Positions 23,489 through 34,697 of a stretch of DNA of 64,000 nucleotides are shown one piece after another; positions within the stretch are counted from its first letter, which is position 1, and each line of letters opens with the position of its first letter. The notes below the pieces were generated by a model. The model did no database searches. It saw only the letters and a program-made list of their open reading frames with translations, and had not been told where the DNA came from. This DNA comes from Adineta ricciae (Eukaryota > Rotifera > Eurotatoria > Adinetida > Adinetidae), in NCBI GenBank assembly GCA_905250025.1, contig CAJNOJ010000007.1:930001-994000 (forward strand). The letters are read 5' to 3'. The translations under genes were made by a program, and so were the position numbers.

Positions 23489-24516
23489 AGATTTAACTGC
23501 GAGTGTGTTTCGACAGGCAAGGATCAAGTGAAAAACTCTTCTTCTTCTTCTTCTTACGCGTTTGCACTGTCTCTATGTGTCTGGTAATAAATTCCAGTGT
23601 TTGAGTTCTTCTTTTCTTCTCTTCTTCGTCTTCGACATCAGAAAAGAAAGAGAACGAGTAGAAGAATCGATTCGATTTCAGAGCACTGTCGTAAGCAACA
23701 AGGGTCGTGCTGATTGTTTTCTTTATACAAAATGATAGAAACGGAAGGGAGAACGAGAAAAAACGATGAAATTCTTTAATTTTTCATTGCTCATACACAC
23801 TTCTGAAGCTCTTTAACTACTTTTCTTTCTTTACTTTATCCAATGATGTTGATCGATAGTTTGCAACGATGGTGACAAAAGTCAACGTTTTCTTTTCCTT
23901 CTTTCGATTAGGTTTTAATAAATAAATTAAACTATTCTTTGCGGTGTAAAATCATACCTTTTCTTCACCGTTTTACTCAAGGATTACTTCTTAAAAATAA
24001 CGAGAAAATTAGTCCGAATAGTCAACAGATAGACATCGCATTCAACGTAGGTATTCAAACATAGTTGACAAGTAAATTTTATGTATGTAGACGTTCGAAT
24101 GTCTTCTATTTTCTCTCATGTCGTTAAGCAAATATCCGAATGTCTCTTCTGCGTGTATTTAAGAAATTGGAAAAGAGAACGAAAACAGAATGAAATTTTC
24201 AAAATTTCGACATTATTTCAATAAGAACAGAATAAAATGCTACTAAGCATAGACGAAAAGATTGTCAAAACAAAAACAAATCATCACAAATTATATATTT
24301 TGAGTTGTTCTACTTCTTTTCACTATATTAAACGCATCTTCTCCACACAGGATCTACGATCGATCGAATAGAAAAATGGACGATAGATAATTTCTCGAAT
24401 ACGTCTGTGAATATTTCAATTAGATTTATTTTTAAGTACATGTTGACGTCATAAACATTTGATGTCAATGTAGACTTTCATTTTCATATGAACGTGACAA
24501 GTCGCATATTGAACAG
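23489..24516. other. Intergenic, TTLL4 5' flank
   Basis: About 1 kb containing AGAAGAAGAAG runs near 23540-23560 and 23610-23640 and AT-rich DNA. No coding or RNA gene was recognised. Confidence 0.5.
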
Positions 24517-26859
24517 TCAAGTATCATCATGGATCAAAAAGAATTTCAATTCCGTCTGGTAATTAGAGAGCAGCTCTGTATCTTCTTTACTGTGATCTCT
24601 GAACTCTTTATGAGCGATTCACTTACTCGTAGTTAGATGTGGTTGATGCACTAGCAGCTCTTCGTTTCGATCTAATATTGACTTTTTCTCGTCTTCTGCG
24701 TGATTCATTGCTCGACATGTCACCATTCGGAATACCTGTATGTGATAGTCTTGTTGTCATTGTCGATGAGAAGTTTGTTCCATTTGACTTTTGTTGATTG
24801 TTGTCAGTTCTAAGCGATTCTTTCACGGCAGAACTAGATGTGGTATATGAGAGGAGACTTTTTTGCGTCAGAGGACCTGCTGGTGGTAATTGGTGGGATT
24901 GAGAAGTACGATTAGGATTATCGGCAATTGTTGCTACACGAATCACATTATTGGTTGATATAGGATCGGATTTTGTTGGTTGAGAAGTCATCAATGAACG
25001 TATATTCGATACCGATGGCATGGGTGGTTTGGTTTCAAGTGGTTGTACGAAATCACGACGGATCATTACCTGAAATATACTATTATTTTACTTTCATGAG
25101 ACAGAATCACTTCTACTCTGGTAATGTTTGCTCGCTGTTGTTCAATGTTAGTTGTGGGCGGTGGTGCTGGTTTAGACATCAGTAAGGCAGATGGAATAGA
25201 CATAGGAAAATGAGGCATACGATGTGCATTTGATGTTTCTTCAGTCTTTTGTGTAACATTCACTGTTGTTGCCGTCGATAATGTACTCAAAAGTGGTGGT
25301 TTTGGAATCTTTAATAGAGAAATGTCTGATGATTATAGATAGTTTTAGAATTTCAATAAAGTAAGACCTGTAAAGACGACGAACGTTCCATAAGATTGGT
25401 TTCTGGTTTCGATACCATAATATTCTCTGATGCTCTTCGTGCAGTACTCGGTACAATGAATGGATTGTCAGATGTTTGTGGTGGACGTTCAACAACAACT
25501 ACATTTATAACTGTCGATCCTTCTGACATTTGCTGCTGCTGCTGCTGGTGTTGTTGTGGATTGACAGCCTCGTTGACAGATGAGATCGTTGTCTGCGACG
25601 ATGATGCTGTCGGTTGTCTCGTGTAGGATAGTTTAGCGGCTGGAATATTTCGATAGTTTTTCTGGAAATTTGCTAATAAAGCTTTCTTCCAATTTTGATT
25701 ATTGTTATTAGCAGTCGATGAAATTTCCATTAGCGAAACTGGTGGAGCGCTAGGTAACTGTTCCGTAGAAGACAATAGGTGACCATTTGATAGTAGTTCG
25801 TTGTTTGCACCATTAGTACGAGCAGGTTGATCATTTGTGGATATATTTCCAGGATTTTGTACGCCACCCTATGTTTCAATAAAATATTAAATATGCTTTA
25901 GATGAAATGACAAGGATATATCGTTTACCGAAGTATCCATTAATGAGATGACAATGTCTGTGGCGGAAGAAACTTTTTGCTTCAAAGTATCACTGGCGAT
26001 TGTCTTGTTAAAGTGGAAAATACCGAATAAAAACAAAATCTTTACGTTGAGTTACTTACATTAACCTCAGGGGTTTTTGATGATCCATTTAAACGTTCAT
26101 TAGCACCATTATATCGCACGATATGCGTCGATATTGCCGACTGTGCCCACGGACGACTTTCCTGCTGTGGTAGAGATGAAATCATTGTTGTGCCTGTAGG
26201 ATCTGGTGGTTTTCCATTTGAAAAAAGAAGTGGACTCTGTATGCGGGGGTAGAAAGGTTGCCTTCCTTTAGATACCAATGCTCCGACTGTTGTCGGCAAC
26301 GCTTCATTTGCTGGAGCGGTAATGTCCGTTGTTGTTGTTGTTGTCGTCGTCGTCGTCGTTGAAGAAGAAGTTGGGCTGGTGGGTCTTAGACTATTTGTGG
26401 TTGTTGTCTGTTGATTAGTAATAACTCTCGGACGGAAGAAAGGATTCGCATAGAAAGGATTCTGAACTCTTTGACCGGCACTGAAAACTGTTGTATGTCT
26501 GAATGCAAATTGAGAGGAAAGCTTAATTTCACTCAAGAAAACATTTCCTACCCTGAAGCAGTAGGTGCTGTTGCGTCAGTATCTAAAAGAAATATTAAAA
26601 AAATAAACATCAACTGAAAACAAAGTCACTGATAATCACTGTGCAGTGGGTGAGATGCTGTTTGCTGTCGTGAAGGACGATTGTTGTTGTTCGATTGCGA
26701 TAACGTGTCATGATGTTGATTTATGAACAGATCTGTTTTAGTTCGCGTGTAGGTTCCATCGAGTTGCTGTTGCTGATGACTGGTGGAGCCTTGCAATGGA
26801 TAGAGAATCACACGTTTTGGTGGTTCACGTGGAACGAAAACAAGGCCATTTCTGTTCAT
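24517..26859 (-). CDS. Unidentified Ser/Thr/Gln/Pro-rich low-complexity protein
   Basis: Not recognised. The start is MNRNGLVFVPREPPKRVILY at 26859. Coding blocks follow at about 26626-26859, 26550-26580, 26062-26500, 25930-26000, 25353-25870, 25085-25310 and 24620-25070, each ending or beginning at plausible GT-AG sites. The composition is disordered: a Thr run (about 26325-26365), Gln runs (25530-25555 and 26763-26775), Asn runs and Pro clusters (KPAPPPTTN). The C-terminus is basic (SRRRREKVNIRSKRRAAS), suggesting nuclear localisation or nucleic-acid binding; that is inference. The end is ambiguous. A TAA follows TSNYE at 24623, or an AGTAAGT donor there leads through a 37-nt intron to a TGA at 24517. 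No folded domain was seen. The gene is divergent from COMMD5. Confidence 0.65.
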
Positions 26860-27721
26860 CCTCCTTGCTTAGACGAAGCAGACAGTTTAAAAGCACTGAA
26901 ATACAGCAAACATCATCATTCATTGCCGAATTGCCAGTTTTAAAGGCTATTAAAATGGTAAAGAAAAGATCTGTAAGAAAAAAAGAGAAAAAAAAAGGAG
27001 GAAGAAAGAAAAAATTCTTCTTTTGCACATGTTCTGATCATCGTTATTAATAATGTTGTCAAGACACCCGTGTCAATCAAAGATCAATCAACGTTCAAAT
27101 ATTCGCTTCACAAAATTTTGATTGTGGTACGTAAAAAAATCATCCACTGGAAAGCAGACCATTTTTTTCATGTAGTTTTCTTTAATGAATCTCTCTTTCA
27201 AATGGTCTTTGATAAACTGGCGTGAATGAAGAAAACTGTGAAGTGGCGCCACCCTACCTTTGTTTGCCTTTTCAACTTCAAAATGCTCTTAACACACTAA
27301 AAGCATCGCTGAAGAAATGCTATGATTCTTTTGTATATTTGATTATGTCGAGAGCTCTGTAGGATTCATGGATCCGTAAATCATCAAGAAGGGAATTGGC
27401 GCACAAAATAAACAGAAATACATCAGGAAATTGTTCAACAATGTATAAAAACCCAAACGATATAATAGAAGCAAATGTAATCAGTTCATGCGATCCTACT
27501 AAAAAGAGATTTCAAAGAGCGTTGATAATTATTATTATTATGTCGCATTATTCCATGTAAAATATCGTGCCAAGTAGTCATTTGCTTACATCATAGCATT
27601 GCATCTTACCTAATAGCACCATCTGCATTAAGTTCTTTTTGTTTCGTTCTATTTTCACCTATTGATATGAATTCATCGCGAAGTATCATCACTATCATTT
27701 TTCACTCGTTTTCATATCAAC
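26860..27721. other. Intergenic between divergent genes
   Basis: About 860 bp separating the unidentified minus-strand gene from COMMD5 (+). It includes a lysine-codon-like A/G-rich tract (26970-27015) that is probably simple purine sequence. Short ATTATTATTATT run near 27530. No gene seen. Confidence 0.5.
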
Positions 27722-28707
27722 ATGCCAGACCATCGTTCGTATCAAGATCCGTTCTACGGGTGGACTACACCGAAGGCAATATCTCTTTGTGTTCAAACAC
27801 TGAAAGAATGTAGTGCACTACCATTTGAAGTCATCCAGAAGATGATAGCTTGTAAATAAATTTTCTTTGCCTTAATAATTGAAATGAAGAGTGGCGTTCT
27901 AGTGAGTGAAGCACAAATATTGAATGACCAAACATCGACGTCCATGCTAGACATTTTATGGAAAATTGCTAAGAAATATTCGATTTCTGTTGATCAAGTT
28001 ATGCTTATCTTCAATGGCTTTGTGCACGTTCTTCGACTGGCACTGAAACCACCTGCAGCATTTCTGAAACCGGATGTAAATTAAAGTCAATTCTATTCTT
28101 TACATATCTGAAGTATTGATCTTTCTAGATATTTAAAGATGATCTACGTGATTTAAAGTATATCGGTTTACTTGATCATCAAAATCACCTTTTCTCTCTC
28201 TCTCTTTTCAAATTAGATTTTCCGAACAGATAATTGGAGAATTTTACAACATTCTCTTCGGCGCAAAGTATGCTGCCCTAAACTTCAATACATGATAGGA
28301 CTATCTTTATCTTGCTAGACGTGATCAATTGTATCTTGCAATTCAAGAACGTGACCGTCCGCGTCTTCCATCACTTCAGACATTTGATTGGAATCTTGAT
28401 GTTACGTTAACAACAGCGTATACACGTTTTAATTTGATAACTTGCCGTTTCTTATCTATGATTTATTTCTAGATCTTTATCACGATGCATTGAACCATTA
28501 CTTCTTTTTCAATTTCGTACAAGTGATAACCGAAATTTAACATTCGAAGTAAACTACCCAAATAGCGAATGTTTTCTTCGATAGTAACAGTTCCTCGTTT
28601 AGGTTTCGATTAAGAAATTCAATGAACTGCGTTATAAAACCGCCTTGCTTCTGAAAGAAATGGAAGAAGTCGATGGGAAACAAGCGTTGAAGCTACTTGA
28701 AACGTAG
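27722..28707 (+). CDS. COMMD5: COMM domain-containing protein, COMMD5-like
   Basis: Seven exons can be joined by eye, giving a protein of about 220 residues (human COMMD5 has 224). Exon 1 begins MPDHRSYQDPFYGW at 27722. Intron 1 is 51 nt (27852-27902), and the following introns are about 50-60 nt. The C-terminal COMM domain reads LPSLQTFDWNLDVTLTTA, then SRCIEPLLLFQFRTSD, FEVSIKKFNELRYKTALLLKE and KQALKLLET before TAG 28705-28707. COMMD5 ends FEVPTAKFQELRYSVALVLKEM, which is the basis for the subtype. COMMD proteins form the Commander complex with CCDC22/CCDC93 and retriever, which recycles endosomal membrane cargo. Confidence 0.87.
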
Positions 28708-29457
28708 AAAACCTCTTGCAGTATTATTCTTCTATTTATTTGTCACTCGAATCATTACATTCCAATCATTTCCTCTTTTCATATGATTGCTATGTTCATT
28801 TTTCCTTTTTCTTTGTGTTTCTGGTGGGAAAACAAGGACAAGAGAGAGAGAGAGAGAATGAGATGGAAATCAGTTGATACAATCGTTGATTAAACTTTAG
28901 AGCGTGCAGTTCTATTCCCTAATGTCCTAGTGCTTGATGACTTTTTTTTCGATTTTTCTTCATATTCACATATATTCTCTCTCAGTCTGATTTATGTTCA
29001 AATAAACTTTAATCCGCTCGTTGATAAACTCATCCCGATCCCTAATCGAAGAAAAATGATAGTAGGATAAAAACCACTGGAGGAATTTGTCGTCAAAGAT
29101 GAACTTAATAGATGTAATGCAAACTCTAATGGAAGTGAGAGAGAGAAGGAGAAAAAAAATGGTTGTTTAACACAATCTCGTTCTACCCTCTGGCATTGTT
29201 GTTGTAACTTGATCAACGGATGAAGGAGGAAGAACATGCACGAAACACATTAGCAATCAATTTTCGAGATGTTGCCTGTCTTAACTCTGTTACTCTCGGC
29301 AGGCAACGTTCTATTCTACTTACTCTTCATGCACAGACTTCTTTTGCGAATGCTGTATGTCAACAGACAAAAAAATGACACTCTTTCTATACACTGTTCA
29401 CCTGAAAATCTTTAATAAAGCGGTGGCACACGCCTTTACATTCACAGAAACGTAATG
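28708..29457. other. Intergenic, COMMD5 3' flank
   Basis: AT-rich, with a GA microsatellite at 28840-28857 and an AATAAA at 29001-29006 that could be a distal COMMD5 poly(A) signal. The minus frame at 28998-29237 is low-complexity hydrophobic sequence without family resemblance. Confidence 0.45.
28840..28857. repeat. (GA)n microsatellite
   Basis: About nine uninterrupted GA units downstream of COMMD5. Confidence 0.8.
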
Positions 29458-29997
29458 TCAACAACACGCTCTTATCTTAATGACAAATGAGATAACTAGG
29501 AGAACAAGCATGACTAGTGGACATTTTGGAAAAGTTCTCGACGACGCTGTTGAGCGTAAATGTTGAGCATGGAAATTCTTATACACAGATGATGTGAAAC
29601 AATGTTTGGGTGTATCGTTTTCCAGATAGACTTTCGTTCGATGGAGAATAGATTGATAACATATTCGAAGAACATCGGAATCATAGTTTAAACATGAATG
29701 TAGAATTAAAAGCGATTTACAGTTGTCTGAATCGTGTTGATTATCGAATGATTGATGATAACGATGACGATAGAAACATGTGAATACATAGTTTTGACAG
29801 AGATAATCATCGATCGATCGTACAATGGTTACGGCGCGATCATCGTATTTCGAAGATAATGAACACGACGGTTTGATTTGAAAAAATAACATTAGACAAA
29901 TCGAACATAATCGTAGGAGATTATGATTTATGTTACTATTGAGAATAGAATACGTAGGTAGGAAAGTAAATAGATTTATACATTTAAAAGCCATCAT
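29458..29997 (-). CDS. Orphan small secreted or membrane-anchored Cys-containing protein
   Basis: A 179-codon frame from ATG 29995-29997 (MMAFKCINLFTFL) to a stop at 29458. Frame continues 5' to a good acceptor (TTCTTCTTCTAG, about 30017), suggesting a spliced leader exon or 5' UTR intron. The N-terminus has a hydrophobic stretch LLRLCSICLMLFFQI that looks like a signal sequence. The middle is polar with spaced cysteines (YLCQNYVFTCFYRH, DNCKSLLILHSCLNY, LRICYQS, KHCFTSS). The C-terminus is a hydrophobic helix PLVMLVLLVISFVIKI followed by RACC, which fits a type I membrane anchor or GPI signal. No family was recognised. Base composition is similar to the neighbours. Confidence 0.5.
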   Translation of the reverse strand: MMAFKCINLFTFLPTYSILNSNINHNLLRLCSICLMLFFQIKPSCSLSSKYDDRAVTIVRSIDDYLCQNYVFTCFYRHRYHQSFDNQHDSDNCKSLLILHSCLNYDSDVLRICYQSILHRTKVYLENDTPKHCFTSSVYKNFHAQHLRSTASSRTFPKCPLVMLVLLVISFVIKIRACC

Positions 29998-31197
29998 TTG
30001 AAATAGATGATCTCCTAGAAGAAGAAAAAGTAAAATCATTTATGCTAATTCATCGTTACATTTGAATGACAAAGTGAACTTTCGTTAGACTCACTTCTAT
30101 TTAGTTAAGTAAAAAGTGTTTTAATCATCTCTTCTCTTGTATATGTAAGTATTCAAGACTATACTCTCTATGCTTACGACACTCAGAGACACATGGAAGG
30201 CGGTGCAAGTGCAAGATTTCACTCTCCTACTATACTTACGTTTTTTTCTGTTTTCTATATAATTTGACAGGTGATGTAGGCATATGAGAATCGGACAATG
30301 CATTTGTTCTTTTTCCTTTCATATAGATGGATGGATGTATATGTATCTTATCATCAGTCGGTTATTGTTCTCTTATCTACTAGACGTTCAAATTTTGATC
30401 AGTAGGCGTCAAAAATTCGAACTATGATGAATGGTTCATGTATAGACGGACAATGATATGCTGTTGAACTATGCAAAAGAGATATAATAATAGTAAGAGA
30501 GAGGGAAAGAGAGAAAAAAAAAAGAACTGAAAATTTCGTTGTCTTTACGTCACGTTGATGTGCTCCTATTACTCTCTAGAGTAAGAAAGAGAGAAGAAGA
30601 AAGAGCAGGAGGAGAAGAAGAAGAAAAAAAGAAGTATTGCGTATGAGCGAAGACCGGAAGACATTCACACATAGAAAACAGAAAAAAGAGAAAAAAAAAG
30701 AATATTGTTGAGCTCACACATCTCTTGCTCTGTTTCTTGTCGTACAGTAGTAATGGACAAGGCTCGAGTTGATGAATGAATTAACGCTTTTTTTCTCTCC
30801 TGTGAGCGAAAGAGTTCGTTGTCGTCGTTTCTAATTTCCTGTTTCCGCTCAAGCAAGCTCGTTGATTCTTTTTTAAATAAATATCTATATTTCAATATTA
30901 GAATAAAAAAGAATCTGGCTAAACATCATTACATAGATGTTCGAGATAATCAAGTACAAATCAGCTTCAACAAGTTTCTTATTCAATCGGCAATTGAATT
31001 CAAATAAGATTAAGATAATGCTCGAAGTCATCGACTGAGCTTGCATGGCTGTCAGAATTAATCCGACATTTGTCTTTTATCAGAGCATTTGACAGTTAGA
31101 AAATTACTCTGTGCCAATCGAGAACAAGTAAATCACATGCTTTCGTTGATTGAGTTTTATTTTTTTTTATACAGTTATCATTCGAATAGAAACTTTC
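29998..31197. other. Intergenic, repeat-rich
   Basis: About 1.2 kb with a purine-rich tract (30490-30640) and T/C-rich parts. Small frames here show no similarity or splice support. Confidence 0.45.
30488..30640. repeat. Purine-rich (G/A) simple tract
   Basis: Long runs of AGAGAGAGGGAAAGAG and GAAGAAGAAAGAG type, interrupted by a short mixed segment at about 30525-30580. No coding meaning was seen. Confidence 0.6.
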
Positions 31198-32972
31198 TCA
31201 TTCTTCCATTCTAAGAAACACTTTTGGTTTAGCGAAGATCTTTATCGCTTCATCGAGTTCAACAATCTTCTTTTCGAGCTCTTCTTTCGTTCGGCGTAGT
31301 GTTAGCGAATCATTTCGAATTGGTAAATGACTTAACTTGGTCACAAGTTCTGCACGACCTAGAATAAACAAATCGGAAGGACATACGACAATGAATAATT
31401 TCATTCGTTCTTACTTAATTCCAGTTGTCGTAATGTTGCTAACCGTCTATCATTATCAATTTTAACGTGACCAGGCGGACAGTCAGGATCAGGAGCATTT
31501 GCACGTTCTTCATAGATTTCTTGAGCACGTCTGTCTTTAATTTTTTCAATACTACGTATAAAAAATGATGAATTATATAATCTCGATCAATGCAAACTTA
31601 CTAATCAGGCGTACGCCCTTTTTGATATTTATGATAAGCTTCTAAATCTCGATTGTACTTTTCTCGAACTTTTTCAACAACTTCTTCACTCTGTGTTTTA
31701 CGAACTTTTGGCACACTGCCCGCCCAGTGGGAGTTGATTTTAACAAAATCAGCTTGATCCCGATCATCTCTTCGCGCTGAAGACTGTGAAGCGCAAACAG
31801 AAGAAAAAGAAAACTTTCTTCAATATCGAAACAACTGGCTTCACTCTCACCAAATCAATTGATGAAGCCACGGAACCGCGACGAGAACCAGACACTGATT
31901 GAGATCGAAGATATTGTGGTCCTGTATTCTCATGAGCATGAAGGAAATTACCACGAGCAGATTGCGGACGAGACAATGATCGTTGCGTATCCTATGAAAT
32001 ACAAATCATAGTTGACCGATTGGACGAAAGTCAACTGAAACTATCGTCTGATGAATTGAGTAAATATCACGTGATTCACTGCATTTGACAAATGAAGGCA
32101 AAAGGATATTTTTTACTGCCGACTGTTTTCGTGATATGGAATGTGCATTTTGATTTAAGAGAAATATGCAAATGAGCCTATAGCAAACTGCTTAATAAGC
32201 AATAGCTTGATGTCTGGCATTTAACAAAGCACAAGAAAGATATTTTCGTGTGAGTCGCAATAATTATTTCGGTCAGCTGATGTTTTCTTTCACTCATTTT
32301 ATTACCTCATCCAATTTTTGTTTGACTTTCGATTGCACATGATCATATTGTCTAGATTTCCAAAGTGCCTTGACAGGTATGGACTGATTTTGCTCTTTTA
32401 CTGCTTGTCGCTGTCGAGATTCGCGCATAACATGACGAATCTTTCGAACATTATCACTAACATGATTTCGCGGCGGCTCTATGGAAGAAATTCATATGCT
32501 TCGCTACAAGAAACAATTCAAAATTATTCATGCTTATACTTGCTGCAGTTCCTTGTGTTGATAGAAGACCTGTGCCCTGTACTTCAAACAGAAATGGCAC
32601 GCCGGTACCGTTCGTTGCTCGCCTATGAATCGCCCTTGCATCAGAACCATGCACTCGTGCAACATTCTGCGAACTGTATGATGCACTACAAGACAAGAGT
32701 AATTATTAGCAAACATTAATTCGCATATTCGAGAATATTTATACCTTTTGGCACGTGTATCATATTCATAGCCTTGCTCGGCTGGAATAGGTCCGGATAG
32801 AAGGGATGGCCCTGGAACGAGAGTAAAAGTAAGTTTATCCGTCAAATTTTACGACATGCAGACCTTCGGGATTTTGGATTACCGTATCGATTTTTCGAAA
32901 TCGGTCACGATTATTGGGTGTAAATGATCTCTTAAACTCATCTGGCCATGATGATGTTTGCTGAGACAACAT
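31198..32972 (-). CDS. ENKD1: ENKD1-like enkurin-domain protein
   Basis: The start is MLSQQTSSWPDEFKRSF at 32972. Joined exons then give NPEGPSLLSGPIPAEQGYEY, matching the ENKD1 motif GPSRISGPIP. Next come a Ser/Arg-rich middle (SRPQSARGN) and a basic coiled helix (NHVSDNVRKIRHVMRESRQ, then ALWKSRQYDHVQSKVKQK). The C-terminal enkurin domain reads LPIRNDSLTLRRTKEELEKK followed by IVELDEAIKIFAKPKVFLRM and a stop at 31198. ENKD1 is a centriole and microtubule-associated protein linked to spindle orientation and cilia. Introns are about 50-60 nt, with one longer gap at 31990-32310. Confidence 0.82.
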
Positions 32973-34697
32973 TTTCTTCAGCACGAGAGGATCTCTATTT
33001 CAACTCCGAAATTCTCTCTTATTTCTATCTAGGGTAACAACCATCATGGTTACTATTACTATGGATTCTAATTCTTGATTCAATATCATCAATTCCGAAT
33101 TGCAGAAAAAGCAGAATTTAGCTAAATTTAGTGAGAAACGTTAGAATTTATTTTATCGTTAAATTCCTCTTGTTTACATAATCATTAATTTTCAGATAGA
33201 TGTCAGTAGATCATTCTCGCAGCTAACTGCTCAAATATTGATCAATAAAAATTCACAGAACATTTTTACTCCATAACCATATTACCAACCATCGATCAGT
33301 AAAGCGACACGAAAACTAGAACGAAAAAAAAGGGGGTATGTCAATTTATTTCAAGGAACTCGTTTTTACTAGCACGATGAATTGATTGTGTTAATTTCGT
33401 TATAAATCTCGTCAAATTGTTTTTTCTTTTCACCATGGACTTACTGTCAAAGACGAATCGATTATTTCATACAGATGCCTGTCTAAACCATATAGAAGTC
33501 TATTAATTAGCCAAATAGATGGCCGATTAGCAACGATGACTCAACCAAGATGACTGAAATTAACTGCACTTGTTTTCCCTCGACTTCGGTTGGTTGTAAA
33601 CGACAAGATTTGAAAAATAGCATTCATTCATTCGAATGTGGTTTCAACAGGTTTGATTCGATTTTTTTACCGTTGATGATCTTATCATTTCTAATAGATT
33701 TATGTCAAATATTGATCGTGACATTATCTCCGGCTGCATGTCATACGCATAGAAAAGAATATTGTCATTTTAGTGATAGCTTTTGTAATCCCAACAAGAC
33801 CATCGAATGTCATAAAATGTTGTGGAGAGAGATAATGCGCGTTCGCTTCTAGTTATTATTTCCTCATTCTTTGAAATAGCAAGTAGAGATGATCAGTCGG
33901 ATGAGTAATGTACATTCACCATTCACGCAAAAAGAAGACAATGTCGAATCTTCTTTCTGCGCAGAGATAAAAGCGAACGACGACGTCATTTGTTTTTCTT
34001 TCACTTTTCAATAAATCATTCATGATTAAACAAGAAGAAATCTATTAATATAAAAACAATACTGATGGTACGCCGAGAGAAGCTAAGAACAAAATAGTAC
34101 AAAGCAAAAAAAAACAATTTCTAGCTTTATTTTTGTTTTTTGCTCTTTTTTTCTTCCTTTCCTTTCATCTAATGTCGTCCATTTTTACGAGTTATTTAGG
34201 AGAATATTCCTGCGTTTTTCCCGCTTTGTAGTTCCATCGATATACAATAGATGTTTGAATGTGTATAGTGAATGCGTTGATTTCAATGAAAAGAATGTCG
34301 ATGTCAGCAGAAAATATTGAGAGTATGTTGCTTTATAACAGCGAAAGCAGTTTTGCTTATCTTTACTCCTCAACTTTCTTTCGTTAGATTGAGTGTTTCT
34401 TTTTGTCCAACGTAATACACTTCACCTTTTTTTCTATTCACTGGAAGACACGACAGAAAAACGTGCTTTACCATCCGACCATGTCTTCCTATCGTGCATA
34501 AGTTGTTTTGTAATTGACAAAAACACACTAAGGCTTTGTTTGTCGTACACAAATATCAGAGCGAAGACAGTTAAAAATAATGCTTGTTGTTTTTCTATGT
34601 CGAGATATTGTCAAACGAACATATTTATGTATGTATGGTTATAATAGATCTAATCATTTCTGTTTTCTTTGCCGTTCTAGATTAATGTTAACTAAAT
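32973..34697. other. Intergenic between divergent ENKD1 and TMCC genes
   Basis: About 1.7 kb, AT-rich. A plus frame at 33550-33852 has a short stretch (ECGFNRFDSIFLP) reminiscent of mitochondrial ND3, but it is not convincing. No RNA gene seen. Confidence 0.45.

Noticed and set aside
33550-33852. Nuclear copy of mitochondrial ND3 (ECGFNRFDSIFLP stretch)
   Set aside because: Only about a dozen residues resemble ND3. The following residues do not fit the next ND3 helix and the flanks show no mitochondrial genes.
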